A stretch of 64,000 nt of DNA from Arthrobacter sp. OY3WO11 (GTDB lineage: Bacteria > Actinomycetota > Actinomycetes > Actinomycetales > Micrococcaceae). The notes under the pieces are model-generated. The model saw only the letters and a list, made by a program, of their open reading frames with translations, ran no database searches and was not told the origin of the DNA. The stretch is from NCBI RefSeq assembly GCF_001641125.1, contig NZ_LWLP01000001.1, positions 3,599,828 to 3,663,827 on the forward strand, written 5' to 3'. Shown piece after piece: positions 8,234 to 15,614 of the stretch. Numbering within the stretch: the stretch's first letter is position 1; every line of letters begins with the position of its first letter. The position numbers and the translations under genes were made by a program.

Positions 8234-9508
8234 TCAGGCTCCGTTGTAGAGCTTCACGATGTTGTCCACCGTGGTCTTTGCATCCTGGCTGCCGGAGAGC
8301 ATCTTGACGGTCTCTTCGCGCAGGGGGTCCCCGGAGAACGGGGTTTCCGCGTAGGCCTCGGCCACCACGCGTTTGATGGCGTTGTCCCCCTTGGCCTCGT
8401 TGCCGGCGATCTGCTTCTGGTACAGCTCGAAGGAGGCCTGCTGGAACGGGTATTCCACCTGCAGGTCCTTCACCGGCAGGTAGCCGCCCAGCTTGGCGAA
8501 CTCGGTGTAGTTGGCGTCCTCGTAGAACCAGTCGATGAACTTCTTGGCTTCCTCGTCGGCGCCGGTGTCCTTGAACGCGACCATGAAGCCGCCGCCGAGG
8601 TTGGTGGCGCTGACTTCCTTCTTGGGCAGCGGCACGGAGAGCCACTCGAAGTCCTTGATGTTCTTGTTGAAGTCCGCCACCTGCCAGCTGCCGGAGTAGT
8701 ACGCGGCAACCTGGCCGCTCTTGAACATCGCGTTGCCGTCCTCGCCGCTGAGCCAGACCGATTTGGGCATGGTCTGGTCATCGTTGATCTTCTGGAAGTA
8801 CTCGAGGGTTTCCACGGCCTCCTCGTCGGCAGCGTACTTGTCGCCTTCCTTGGCGAAGGCGGTGCTGCCGAACTCGTACATCATGGCGCGCAGGCGGTGG
8901 CCGGAGCGGTCCATCACAAAGCCGTATTTGGCGCCGGCCTTCTCGCGGACCTCATTGACCGCGGCCACGAACTCATCCCAGGTCCAGGCCTGCGCAATGT
9001 CGGTGGGGTAGCTGACGCCGGCTTTGTCGAACAGGCTCTTGTTGACGAACAGGCCCACGGCGGTGAGGTCGGAGGGGATGGCGGGGATGATGCCGTCCGG
9101 GGATTTCTCAAGGAAATTCTGGTCGATTCCCCGGGACGCGGCGATGTCCGAGAGGTCCTGGAGCTGGTTGACCCACAGCGGATCGATGCTGGTCACGCGG
9201 GCCAGGGCCGGGAGGTCGTTGGCCGTTGCGGCGTTCTTGAGCTTGGTGGTGATGTCCGCTGTGGGGACGTCCACCACCTCAATGGTGATGCCGGTTATTT
9301 CCTTGTACTTCTCGGCGGCAGCGGCAAAGGCGCCGCCCTGGTTGGTGTCACCGGAGAGGACCAGCTGCAGGGTCTTGGCGCCGCCCTCCGACCCGCCTCC
9401 GCCACTGCTGCCGCAAGCGGTAAGCCCCGTAGCCAGGGCCGAGAGTCCGAACGCCGTGAGTCCGAACTGGCGGCGGCTGATGCTGGAGATTCTTGTCTTC
9501 TCTGACAA
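8234..9508 (-). CDS. Extracellular sugar-binding lipoprotein, Tat-type signal
   Basis: A 424-residue solute-binding protein of family 1. The N-terminus carries a twin-arginine SRRQFG motif, a hydrophobic core and the lipobox LTAC followed by a Gly/Ser linker, so it is probably exported folded by Tat and lipid-anchored. TTG at 9508 is preferred: AGGA lies about 8 nt upstream and the longer in-frame extension has no signal-peptide character. It leads the operon whose last gene is a heparinase-like enzyme, so an acidic or complex oligosaccharide is a reasonable guess for the ligand. Confidence 0.9.
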   Translation of the reverse strand: MSEKTRISSISRRQFGLTAFGLSALATGLTACGSSGGGGSEGGAKTLQLVLSGDTNQGGAFAAAAEKYKEITGITIEVVDVPTADITTKLKNAATANDLPALARVTSIDPLWVNQLQDLSDIAASRGIDQNFLEKSPDGIIPAIPSDLTAVGLFVNKSLFDKAGVSYPTDIAQAWTWDEFVAAVNEVREKAGAKYGFVMDRSGHRLRAMMYEFGSTAFAKEGDKYAADEEAVETLEYFQKINDDQTMPKSVWLSGEDGNAMFKSGQVAAYYSGSWQVADFNKNIKDFEWLSVPLPKKEVSATNLGGGFMVAFKDTGADEEAKKFIDWFYEDANYTEFAKLGGYLPVKDLQVEYPFQQASFELYQKQIAGNEAKGDNAIKRVVAEAYAETPFSGDPLREETVKMLSGSQDAKTTVDNIVKLYNGA

Positions 9509-9629
9509 TGGTCTGTCCTGTCTCTCGCTGGGCTCCGGGCCTGGATTGGCGGCCCTGGATGAAAGTGGTGGCGCTGCCCGCCGGTCAACAACCGGGGAGG
9601 GAAAAGCCTTTCCGCCCAACTGTGACTTA

Positions 9630-9648
9630 TGTCATGACAATGTGTCAA
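9630..9648. promoter_or_regulatory. Palindrome TGTCATGACA and TTGACA box upstream of the sugar importer
   Basis: TGTCATGACA (9630-9639) is a perfect 10-bp palindrome of the form recognised by GntR-family regulators. A consensus TTGACA (minus strand, 9648-9643) lies immediately upstream of it relative to the importer operon, so the palindrome would sit between -35 and -10. No clear -10 was found at 16-18 nt spacing, so the promoter itself is tentative. No regulator gene is adjacent. Confidence 0.4.
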
Positions 9649-9707
9649 GAGCACTTTCTATCGTTATACAATCCCTGCCGGACCTTCCCCGGCAGCACGT
9701 GCCGCCG

Positions 9708-9713
9708 TACCTT
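9708..9713 (+). promoter_or_regulatory. Leaderless-type -10 element of the VOC gene
   Basis: TACCTT ends exactly 6 nt before the ATG of the VOC gene, the spacing expected when transcription starts at the A of the start codon. No good ribosome-binding site is present. Confidence 0.4.
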
Positions 9714-9719
9714 GGTGGG

Positions 9720-10160
9720 ATGGGACTGAACATCCAGATAGTCATCGACTGCACCCGTCCGCACGAGCTTGCCGACTGGTGGGCTGAAACCCTCGGGTGG
9801 TCCGTGGAGCCCCAGGACGCCGCCTTCATCCGCTCCATGATCGAGCAGGGCTTTGCCACGGAGGACATGACCATGACCCACCGGGGCAACCTGGTGTGGC
9901 GTGAGGGCTGCGCGATCCGCCCCACGGAGGAACTGGAGTCCAAGGCGCCGGCACGGCGCCTCCTCTTCCAGACGGCGCCGGAGGCCAAAACGGTGAAAAA
10001 CCGCGTGCACTGGGACATCAACCTGGCCGGTCGGGACAAGGACGAGGTCCGCCGGGAACTTGAGGACCGGGGTGCCGCGTTCCTGTGGACGGCCAGCCAG
10101 GGACCGCACTCCTGGCACACCATGGCTGACCCCGAGGGCAACGAGTTCTGCATCAGCTGA
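9720..10160 (+). CDS. VOC family (glyoxalase-like) protein
   Basis: A 146-residue soluble protein made of two glyoxalase/bleomycin-resistance-type repeats, seen from the N-terminal IQIVIDCTRPHELADWWAETLGW and the C-terminal MADPEGNEFCIS. The DPEGNEFC ending carries the usual metal-ligand Glu. Close relatives are annotated only as VOC proteins and this context does not define a substrate. The ATG at 9720 is chosen because the glyoxalase fold begins here. Confidence 0.85.
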   Translation: MGLNIQIVIDCTRPHELADWWAETLGWSVEPQDAAFIRSMIEQGFATEDMTMTHRGNLVWREGCAIRPTEELESKAPARRLLFQTAPEAKTVKNRVHWDINLAGRDKDEVRRELEDRGAAFLWTASQGPHSWHTMADPEGNEFCIS

Positions 10161-10170
10161 GGCCGATTAC

Positions 10171-10176
10171 TAGACT
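10171..10176 (+). promoter_or_regulatory. Leaderless-type -10 element of menB
   Basis: TAGACT ends 6 nt before the GTG start of menB and there is no Shine-Dalgarno sequence between them. This supports GTG at 10183 as the start and leaderless translation. Confidence 0.55.
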
Positions 10177-10182
10177 TGGACG

Positions 10183-11151
10183 GTGAGCAAACAGATTCCC
10201 GCCCAGGTGTCCGACGTCTTCGACCCCTCCCGCTGGCGCACCGTGTCCGGCTTCGAGGACTTCCAGGACATGACCTACCACCGGCAGGTGGAGCGGGATT
10301 CCGACGGCGCCTGGGTGCGTGACCTGCCCACGGTCCGGATTGCGTTCAACCGGCCCGAGGTGCGCAACGCGTTCCGGCCGGGCACCGTGGACGAGCTGTA
10401 CCGGGCCATGGACCACGCCCGGATGTCCCCGGACGTCGCCACCGTCCTGCTCACCGGCAACGGCCCCTCCGCGAAGGACGGCGGGCACTCGTTCTGCTCG
10501 GGTGGAGACCAGCGGATCCGGGGCCGGGACGGCTACCGGTACGTAGTACAAGACACAGCAGATGGCGAGACGCAGGAAACCATCGACCCCGCTCGGGCCG
10601 GCAGGCTCCACATCCTGGAGGTCCAGCGGCTCATGCGGACCATGCCCAAGGTGGTCATCGCCGTCGTCAACGGCTGGGCGGCCGGTGGCGGGCACTCCCT
10701 GCATGTGGTGGCCGACCTCACCATCGCCTCCCGCCAGCACGGCAAGTTCAAGCAGACGGACGCCACCGTCGGCAGTTTCGACGCCGGTTACGGCTCGGCC
10801 CTGCTGGCCCGCCAGATCGGGCAGAAGGCCGCCCGCGAAATCTTCTTCCTTGCCCGCGAATATTCCGCTGAGGACATGGTTCGGATGGGTGCCGTCAACG
10901 AGGCCGTGGACCACGAACGCCTCGAAGAGGTGGCCCTGGAATACGCGGCGGACATCGCGCGCCAGTCGCCGCAGGCCATCCGCATGCTGAAGTTCGCCTT
11001 CAACCTTGCCGACGACGGCCTGGCCGGGCAGCAGGTGTTCGCCGGCGAAGCCACGCGGCTGGCGTACATGACGGATGAGGCGGTGGAGGGCAAGGAGGCC
11101 TTCCTGCAAAAACGCGAGCCCGACTGGTCCACCTTCCCGCACTACTTCTAG
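10183..11151 (+). CDS. menB: 1,4-dihydroxy-2-naphthoyl-CoA synthase
   Basis: A 322-residue crotonase-family enzyme that closes the second ring of menaquinone, converting o-succinylbenzoyl-CoA to 1,4-dihydroxy-2-naphthoyl-CoA. MenB features are the FCSGGDQRIRG oxyanion-hole segment, NGWAAGGGHSLH and the C-terminal EGKEAFLQKREPDWSTFPHYF. The internal disordered A-loop between FCSGGDQ and the central helix matches MenB rather than enoyl-CoA hydratase. It is followed 13 nt later by menE. Confidence 0.96.
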   Translation: MSKQIPAQVSDVFDPSRWRTVSGFEDFQDMTYHRQVERDSDGAWVRDLPTVRIAFNRPEVRNAFRPGTVDELYRAMDHARMSPDVATVLLTGNGPSAKDGGHSFCSGGDQRIRGRDGYRYVVQDTADGETQETIDPARAGRLHILEVQRLMRTMPKVVIAVVNGWAAGGGHSLHVVADLTIASRQHGKFKQTDATVGSFDAGYGSALLARQIGQKAAREIFFLAREYSAEDMVRMGAVNEAVDHERLEEVALEYAADIARQSPQAIRMLKFAFNLADDGLAGQQVFAGEATRLAYMTDEAVEGKEAFLQKREPDWSTFPHYF

Positions 11152-11164
11152 GCAGGAGCGGAAC

Positions 11165-12352
11165 ATGAATACTCCAGCGAAAGCCGCCGGCCCCCTCAAC
11201 ATCGAGCCGGCCCTGACTGCCCTTGCGGCCGCCCTCCATGGCGAGGGACCCGCCGTCGAACTCTCCATCAGCGAGGAAGGCGCCCTGGTGGTGGGACACC
11301 TCGAAACCCCGGGCTGCGACGACGCCGTGGCCGTGGTGCGCACGTCCGGCTCCACCGGCGCACCCAAAGCCACCGTGCTGACCGTGGAATCGCTGGCGGC
11401 GTCCTCGATGGCCACGGCCCTGGCACTCAAGGGCGAAGGCCAGTGGCTCCTGGCGCTGCCCGTGCAGTACGTTGCGGGCATCCAGGTCCTGGTGCGCTCC
11501 CTGTTCGCGGGCACCCGCCCCTGGGTCATGGACATGTCCCACGGTTTTACGCCCGAGGCCTTCACCGCCGCGGCCCAGGAGCTGACGGACAAAATCCGGT
11601 TCACCTCGCTGGTCCCCACCCAGCTGCAGCGGCTCCTCGACGCACCGTCGCCGGAGACCCTGGCCGCGCTCCGCCGCTTCAACGCCGTCCTGCTGGGCGG
11701 CGCCCCCGCACCGGCATCCCTGCTGGCCGCCGCCCGCGAGGCCGGAGTGCGGGTGATCACCACCTACGGTTCCGCCGAAACCTGCGGCGGGTGCGTCTAC
11801 GACGGCTTTCCGCTGGAGGGCGTCTCGGTCCGGGTCGAGGAGGACGGCCGCATCCTGCTGGGCGGGGACACCATCGCCGCCGGCTACCTCGAGTCACCGG
11901 AGAGCACGGACACGTTTTTCGAGGAGGACGGCGTGCGCTGGTACCGCACCGGCGACCTCGGCAGCATTGACGACGACGGCCGGCTGACCGTGCTGGGCAG
12001 GGCCGACGACGTGATCATCACCGGCGGCGTGAAGGTTTCCGCCGCGCACGTGCAGGAAGAGCTGGAGAAGTCCGGCGGCGTTGCGGCGGCTTTCGTGGCA
12101 GGGGTGCCTTCCGCCGAGTGGGGCCAGGCCGTGGCGGCCTACGTTGCTTTGACGGACCCTGCGCCGGACGCGGCCCCGGGCGCGGAAGCCGGGGACACCG
12201 CCGTCGTCCTTGAACAGCACTGGCACCGGACGCTGGGGATCCATGCGCCCAAAACCGTCCTGGCGGCCTCCCGGCTGCTGATGCTTCCCAACGGCAAGCC
12301 GGACCGCCTGGCCATGACCGCCGAACTCAAAGCCCGGCACCAGGGAAAGTAA
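11165..12352 (+). CDS. menE: o-succinylbenzoate--CoA ligase
   Basis: A 395-residue acyl-CoA synthetase supplying the MenB substrate. It has the AMP-binding P-loop TSGSTGAPKAT, YGSAETCGG, the hinge YRTGDLG and the C-terminal Lys region NGKPDR. It is shorter than most acyl-CoA ligases, as actinobacterial MenE proteins are, because the N-terminal subdomain is reduced. ATG at 11165 has AGGAGCGG directly upstream. It is cotranscribed with menB by spacing. Confidence 0.94.
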   Translation: MNTPAKAAGPLNIEPALTALAAALHGEGPAVELSISEEGALVVGHLETPGCDDAVAVVRTSGSTGAPKATVLTVESLAASSMATALALKGEGQWLLALPVQYVAGIQVLVRSLFAGTRPWVMDMSHGFTPEAFTAAAQELTDKIRFTSLVPTQLQRLLDAPSPETLAALRRFNAVLLGGAPAPASLLAAAREAGVRVITTYGSAETCGGCVYDGFPLEGVSVRVEEDGRILLGGDTIAAGYLESPESTDTFFEEDGVRWYRTGDLGSIDDDGRLTVLGRADDVIITGGVKVSAAHVQEELEKSGGVAAAFVAGVPSAEWGQAVAAYVALTDPAPDAAPGAEAGDTAVVLEQHWHRTLGIHAPKTVLAASRLLMLPNGKPDRLAMTAELKARHQGK

Positions 12353-12370
12353 AGTAGACCTGCACCACCC

Positions 12371-12387
12371 GGCAGGACCCTCCTGCC
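12371..12387. other. Small hairpin between menE and menA
   Basis: GGCAGGA and TCCTGCC form a perfect 7-bp stem with a 3-nt loop in the 62-nt gap. There is no T-run, so it is more likely an mRNA processing or stability element, or part of the menA 5' leader, than a terminator. TAGACC just upstream (12355-12360) could be a -10 for a separate menA transcript. Confidence 0.35.
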
Positions 12388-12414
12388 GCCCCCAACACAC
12401 GCGAGGTACTTAAC

Positions 12415-13296
12415 GTGGCTACAGCCGCACAATGGATCCAAGGCGCCCGGCTCCGGACGCTGCCCGCCGCGATTGCGCCGGTGCTGATCGGCTCCGCCGC
12501 AGCCTACGAGATGGGTTCGTTCCTCCTGTTCAACGCCGTCCTCGCGTCGCTGGTGGCCCTTCTGCTCCAGGTGGGCGTGAACTTTGCCAACGACTACTCG
12601 GACGGCATCCGGGGGACCGATGATGACCGCGTGGGCCCGCTGCGCCTGGTCGGCTCCGGGGCGGCAAGCCCCGAGCACGTGAAACGGGCGGCGTTCGCTG
12701 CGTTCGCGGCCGCCATGGTGTTCGGGCTGGTCCTGGTGATCATCACGCAGAGCTGGTGGCTGATCCTGGTGGGGCTGGGCTGCGTCATGGCCGCCTGGGG
12801 CTATACCGGGGGAAAAAACCCTTACGGCTACATGGGCCTGGGCGACGTGTTCGTGTTTGTGTTCTTCGGGCTGGTGGCAACCCTGGGCACCACCTACACG
12901 CAGGCCGGGCAGATCAACCTGCCCGCGATCATTGGTGCGATCGGCACCGGGCTGATCGCCACCGCCCTCCTCATGGCCAACAACGTGCGGGACATCCCCA
13001 CGGACATGCAGGCCGGCAAGAAGACCCTCGCTGTCCGGCTGGGCGACAAGCATGCGCGCGAAAGCTACGTGCTGATGCTGGCCGTGGCCATCCTGCTGGT
13101 GGTGATCCTGGCTCCCGGCCGGCCGTGGATGCTGATAGTGCTGCTGCTGATTCCAGCCTGCCTCATGCCCGCGTGGCTGATGATCAACGGGCGCAAGCGC
13201 AAGAGCCTCATCCCGGTCCTCAAGCAGACCGGACTGATCAACCTCGGCTACAGCCTGCTGTTCTCACTGGGACTGGTGCTCAGCCGCGGCTTCTAG
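12415..13296 (+). CDS. menA: 1,4-dihydroxy-2-naphthoate polyprenyltransferase
   Basis: A 293-residue UbiA-family membrane enzyme that attaches the prenyl chain to dihydroxynaphthoate, giving demethylmenaquinone. The first Asp-rich motif is NFANDYSDGIRGTDDDR and the second is NNVRDIPTDMQAGKKT; about eight or nine helices follow. GTG at 12415 is preceded by GCGAGG at suitable spacing. With menB and menE it forms the late menaquinone segment, matching the cytochrome c and Rex genes elsewhere in the window. Confidence 0.95.
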   Translation: MATAAQWIQGARLRTLPAAIAPVLIGSAAAYEMGSFLLFNAVLASLVALLLQVGVNFANDYSDGIRGTDDDRVGPLRLVGSGAASPEHVKRAAFAAFAAAMVFGLVLVIITQSWWLILVGLGCVMAAWGYTGGKNPYGYMGLGDVFVFVFFGLVATLGTTYTQAGQINLPAIIGAIGTGLIATALLMANNVRDIPTDMQAGKKTLAVRLGDKHARESYVLMLAVAILLVVILAPGRPWMLIVLLLIPACLMPAWLMINGRKRKSLIPVLKQTGLINLGYSLLFSLGLVLSRGF

Positions 13297-13326
13297 CGGA
13301 CCAAAGCTTGCAGAGCGTGAAGGGGA

Positions 13327-13638
13327 TTACGGGCGCTTGCGGCCCTTCGCGTCATTGTTGATGGTTACGTCGGGGTTGGCGTCCAGGAGCGCATCCTCGG
13401 CGTGCGCGTCCTGGACTTCGCCGGCGGAGCGCAGCGGCTTGGCCTTGCCGGAAAAGCGGTGCTGCAGGGCCGCTGCGGCTTCGTCCCGCTGCTTCTGGAA
13501 GAAGAGGTAGCTCACGGCAAAAGCGATCAGGGCCGCGCAGATGACGGACATGAGGGCGCCCAGCTCCAGGAAGGTGAAGAGCACGAACAGGGGCACGAAG
13601 AGAGCCAGGCGGATCAGGGAATATTTCAAAAAGGCCAC
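13327..13638 (-). CDS. DUF4229 small membrane protein
   Basis: A 103-residue protein with two N-terminal hydrophobic helices followed by a charged cytoplasmic tail, matching the actinobacterial DUF4229 family, which is commonly found next to menA. Function is unknown. GTG at 13638 lies 6 nt after TAAACT, indicating a leaderless mRNA. The gene converges on menA with only 30 nt between them. Confidence 0.8.
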   Translation of the reverse strand: MAFLKYSLIRLALFVPLFVLFTFLELGALMSVICAALIAFAVSYLFFQKQRDEAAAALQHRFSGKAKPLRSAGEVQDAHAEDALLDANPDVTINNDAKGRKRP

Positions 13639-13644
13639 TATTCA

Positions 13645-13693
13645 AGTTTAGCCGCCTCCCGCCCGCGGCCACTGCGCCTCCTGACGATAGACT
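13645..13693. promoter_or_regulatory. Divergent pair of leaderless-type promoters
   Basis: TAAACT on the minus strand (13650-13645) ends 6 nt before the GTG of the DUF4229 gene; TAGACT on the plus strand (13688-13693) ends 6 nt before the ATG of the PLDc_N gene. The two start codons are only 61 nt apart, so the -35 regions of the two promoters must overlap. Confidence 0.55.
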
Positions 13694-13699
13694 TAATGC

Positions 13700-14092
13700 A
13701 TGCTCCTCCGTGTGGCTTTGGCCGTCGCAATCCTCGCCATCTTCGTGTATGGCCTCGTCGACGTGATCCGGACCGACGGGCGCCTCACCCGCGGAATTTC
13801 CAAACCCGCCTGGATCGTGGTCATGATCGTCCTGCCGGTACTGGGCGCGATCCTCTGGCTCCTGATCGGCCGGCCGCGCGGCACTCCCCCGCAGCGGCAG
13901 GACTACCGCCATCCCACCGCCCCGGACGATGATCCGGACTTCCTCCGCAACCTGGAGGTCCGCCGTCGCCAGGAGGCGGAAGCCGCCCGCCTCAAGAAGC
14001 TCAAGGACGAGCTGGACGCCAAGGCAAAGGACGTCGACGGCGGGAAAGACAAGCACGAGACCGACGAGCACGATAACGACGGATTGAAATAG
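13700..14092 (+). CDS. PLDc_N domain membrane protein
   Basis: A 130-residue protein. Residues 1-60 form two hydrophobic helices with the PLD-nuclease N-terminal signature (DVIRTD, LPVLGAILWLLIGRPRG); the rest is a charged, coiled-coil-like Lys/Glu/Asp tail. In the family this module is a membrane anchor also found ahead of cardiolipin synthases; here the phospholipase domain is absent. Role unknown. Confidence 0.8.
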   Translation: MLLRVALAVAILAIFVYGLVDVIRTDGRLTRGISKPAWIVVMIVLPVLGAILWLLIGRPRGTPPQRQDYRHPTAPDDDPDFLRNLEVRRRQEAEAARLKKLKDELDAKAKDVDGGKDKHETDEHDNDGLK

Positions 14093-14099
14093 GTCTCCG

Positions 14100-14119
14100 C
14101 CGGAAGAGCACTCCTCCGG
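14100..14119. terminator. Probable bidirectional terminator hairpin
   Basis: CCGGAAGA and TCCTCCGG pair at 7 of 8 positions around a 4-nt loop in the 34-nt gap between two convergent genes. Position favours a shared terminator, although no clear T-run follows. Confidence 0.4.
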
Positions 14120-14126
14120 CCGTCCT

Positions 14127-15614
14127 TCAGGCCGGTTGGCGCTGGCGGGCAAACGATTCCGCCAGCAAACCCTCGCAGCTGCGGACCACAACCCGGCACG
14201 CATCAAGCGCCGGCCCGTCTGTCAGCGGGTTCTCCGCCACCGCGCGCCAGCGCAGCAGGTAGCGGCGGGCTTCGTCAGCCATGTCGCTGGGAGCCGTGTC
14301 CGCATCCAGCCCCAGCCTCACATGCGGCGCAGCGCCCCGGCCGCCGATCAGGCCCTCGGCTTCCGCTGCCAGTTCAGGGCTGAGCGGCACGCCCGTGGTC
14401 CGCAGGACGGCCAGCAGCCGCAGTTCACGGAACTCATGCGCGTTGGCCTGCAGCCGCTCCAGGGCTGCGGCCAGGTGCCCGGTTCCGGGGCGGGGCGAGG
14501 TGCGCAGCAGGGACTCCACCGCCACCAAAGCCGTTCGCGCCTTCAGGGCCTCGGCCCGCGCCTGGAACTGGCGGCCCAGCAGGTCCAGCAACGGATGCAG
14601 GCCGCTGCGCCGGGCCAGCTCGTGGGCCAGCGGGGTGGGTTCATTGAATCCGTTAGAGACCAGGACCACGGCCAGCCGGATCCCGAACAGGCCAAACCTT
14701 GCCAGCAGCGACGCCCTGGCCTCCGCCGTCAGCCCTTCCGGGATGGTGGACCGGAGGAACCTGTCCGCTGAGAGCAGTGCCTTCTCGCGGTCGCCGCGGT
14801 CCAGGCCCGCCAGCAGCTGGAAGGCAGCGAATTCCTGTTGGCGCAGGGTCCGGGCGCTCTGGGCAAGGAGCCCTGCCACCGGCACCACGCCCAGGGCGAG
14901 CTTCCGCAGGTTATGGTCCCGGCGGTACCTGTCCGCGATCTCTCCCGCGGAGAGCAGCGAATCGATGCGGCCGCCACCAACCTCGTCCGCCCTGGAAAGT
15001 ACCGCGATGGCGTTGACTGTGCCCGAGCGGCCCGCTTCCGTGTCCCGGAAGGATTCGAGGAAGCGCACGTCCGCTGCGTGCATGTGGCGCATCAGGTAGA
15101 TGATGGCATCCGCTTCCGACTCCGTGTCCGCCGGGGCCAGGAAGGCGGTGGAGCGGGCAGACACCTCGCGGGACAGCGAAGCGATGCCGGGGGTATCGAT
15201 CAGGGTCATGTTCCGCAGTGCCGGCGACGGCCACTCCACCTCCAGCCGGTCCACGTCCGCCGCGTCGACATCCCCCAGCACGAACACCAGGCGGCCGTCC
15301 ACGCGTTTGAGCGGCAGCGCCCTCGGCTCACCGCCGGTTGGGTGGAGGGTGATGCGGGGAGTGTGCCCGTGCCGGTACCAGGTGATGATCCGGGTGCACT
15401 CCCCCGTGTCCGTGGGCGCTATCTCCTCGCCGAGAATCGCATTCAGCAGGGTGGACTTGCCGGCCTTGACCATGCCCGCAATGGCCACGCGCAGCGGCTC
15501 CGCGAGCCTCCGGGCAATACCCTGGAGGGCGGCCACGGTGGCCGGATCATCCCCGTAGGTTTCCAGCGCCTCCTGGACCAGGGCGGCGGCTCCGGCAACG
15601 GTTGAACCAGTCAT
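14127..15614 (-). CDS. iniC: Dynamin-like GTPase, IniC type
   Basis: A 495-residue GTPase with G1 GMVKAGKS (47-54), G3 DTPG (140-143) and a non-canonical G4 SRAD (207-210). A helical region follows, but no hydrophobic membrane segment, which is the usual difference between IniC and IniA. In mycobacteria IniA and IniC are bacterial dynamins of the isoniazid-inducible iniBAC operon, linked to membrane maintenance under cell-wall stress. ATG at 15614 overlaps the iniA-like stop as ATGA, so the two are coupled and probably work as a pair. It is the last gene of the Hsp70 operon. Confidence 0.75.
   Translation of the reverse strand: MTGSTVAGAAALVQEALETYGDDPATVAALQGIARRLAEPLRVAIAGMVKAGKSTLLNAILGEEIAPTDTGECTRIITWYRHGHTPRITLHPTGGEPRALPLKRVDGRLVFVLGDVDAADVDRLEVEWPSPALRNMTLIDTPGIASLSREVSARSTAFLAPADTESEADAIIYLMRHMHAADVRFLESFRDTEAGRSGTVNAIAVLSRADEVGGGRIDSLLSAGEIADRYRRDHNLRKLALGVVPVAGLLAQSARTLRQQEFAAFQLLAGLDRGDREKALLSADRFLRSTIPEGLTAEARASLLARFGLFGIRLAVVLVSNGFNEPTPLAHELARRSGLHPLLDLLGRQFQARAEALKARTALVAVESLLRTSPRPGTGHLAAALERLQANAHEFRELRLLAVLRTTGVPLSPELAAEAEGLIGGRGAAPHVRLGLDADTAPSDMADEARRYLLRWRAVAENPLTDGPALDACRVVVRSCEGLLAESFARQRQPA

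Noticed and set aside
6357..8645. A 762-codon minus-strand frame across the second permease, continuing through the first permease and the binding protein
   Set aside because: The upstream ~450 codons are an alternative frame of two well-supported genes, with Arg/Gln/His-rich nonsense composition; the real permease starts at 7283.
9024..9719. Long plus-strand open frame running into the VOC gene from inside the sugar-binding lipoprotein gene
   Set aside because: It is antisense to a clear lipoprotein gene and has no domain of its own; only the part from 9720 matches a protein family.
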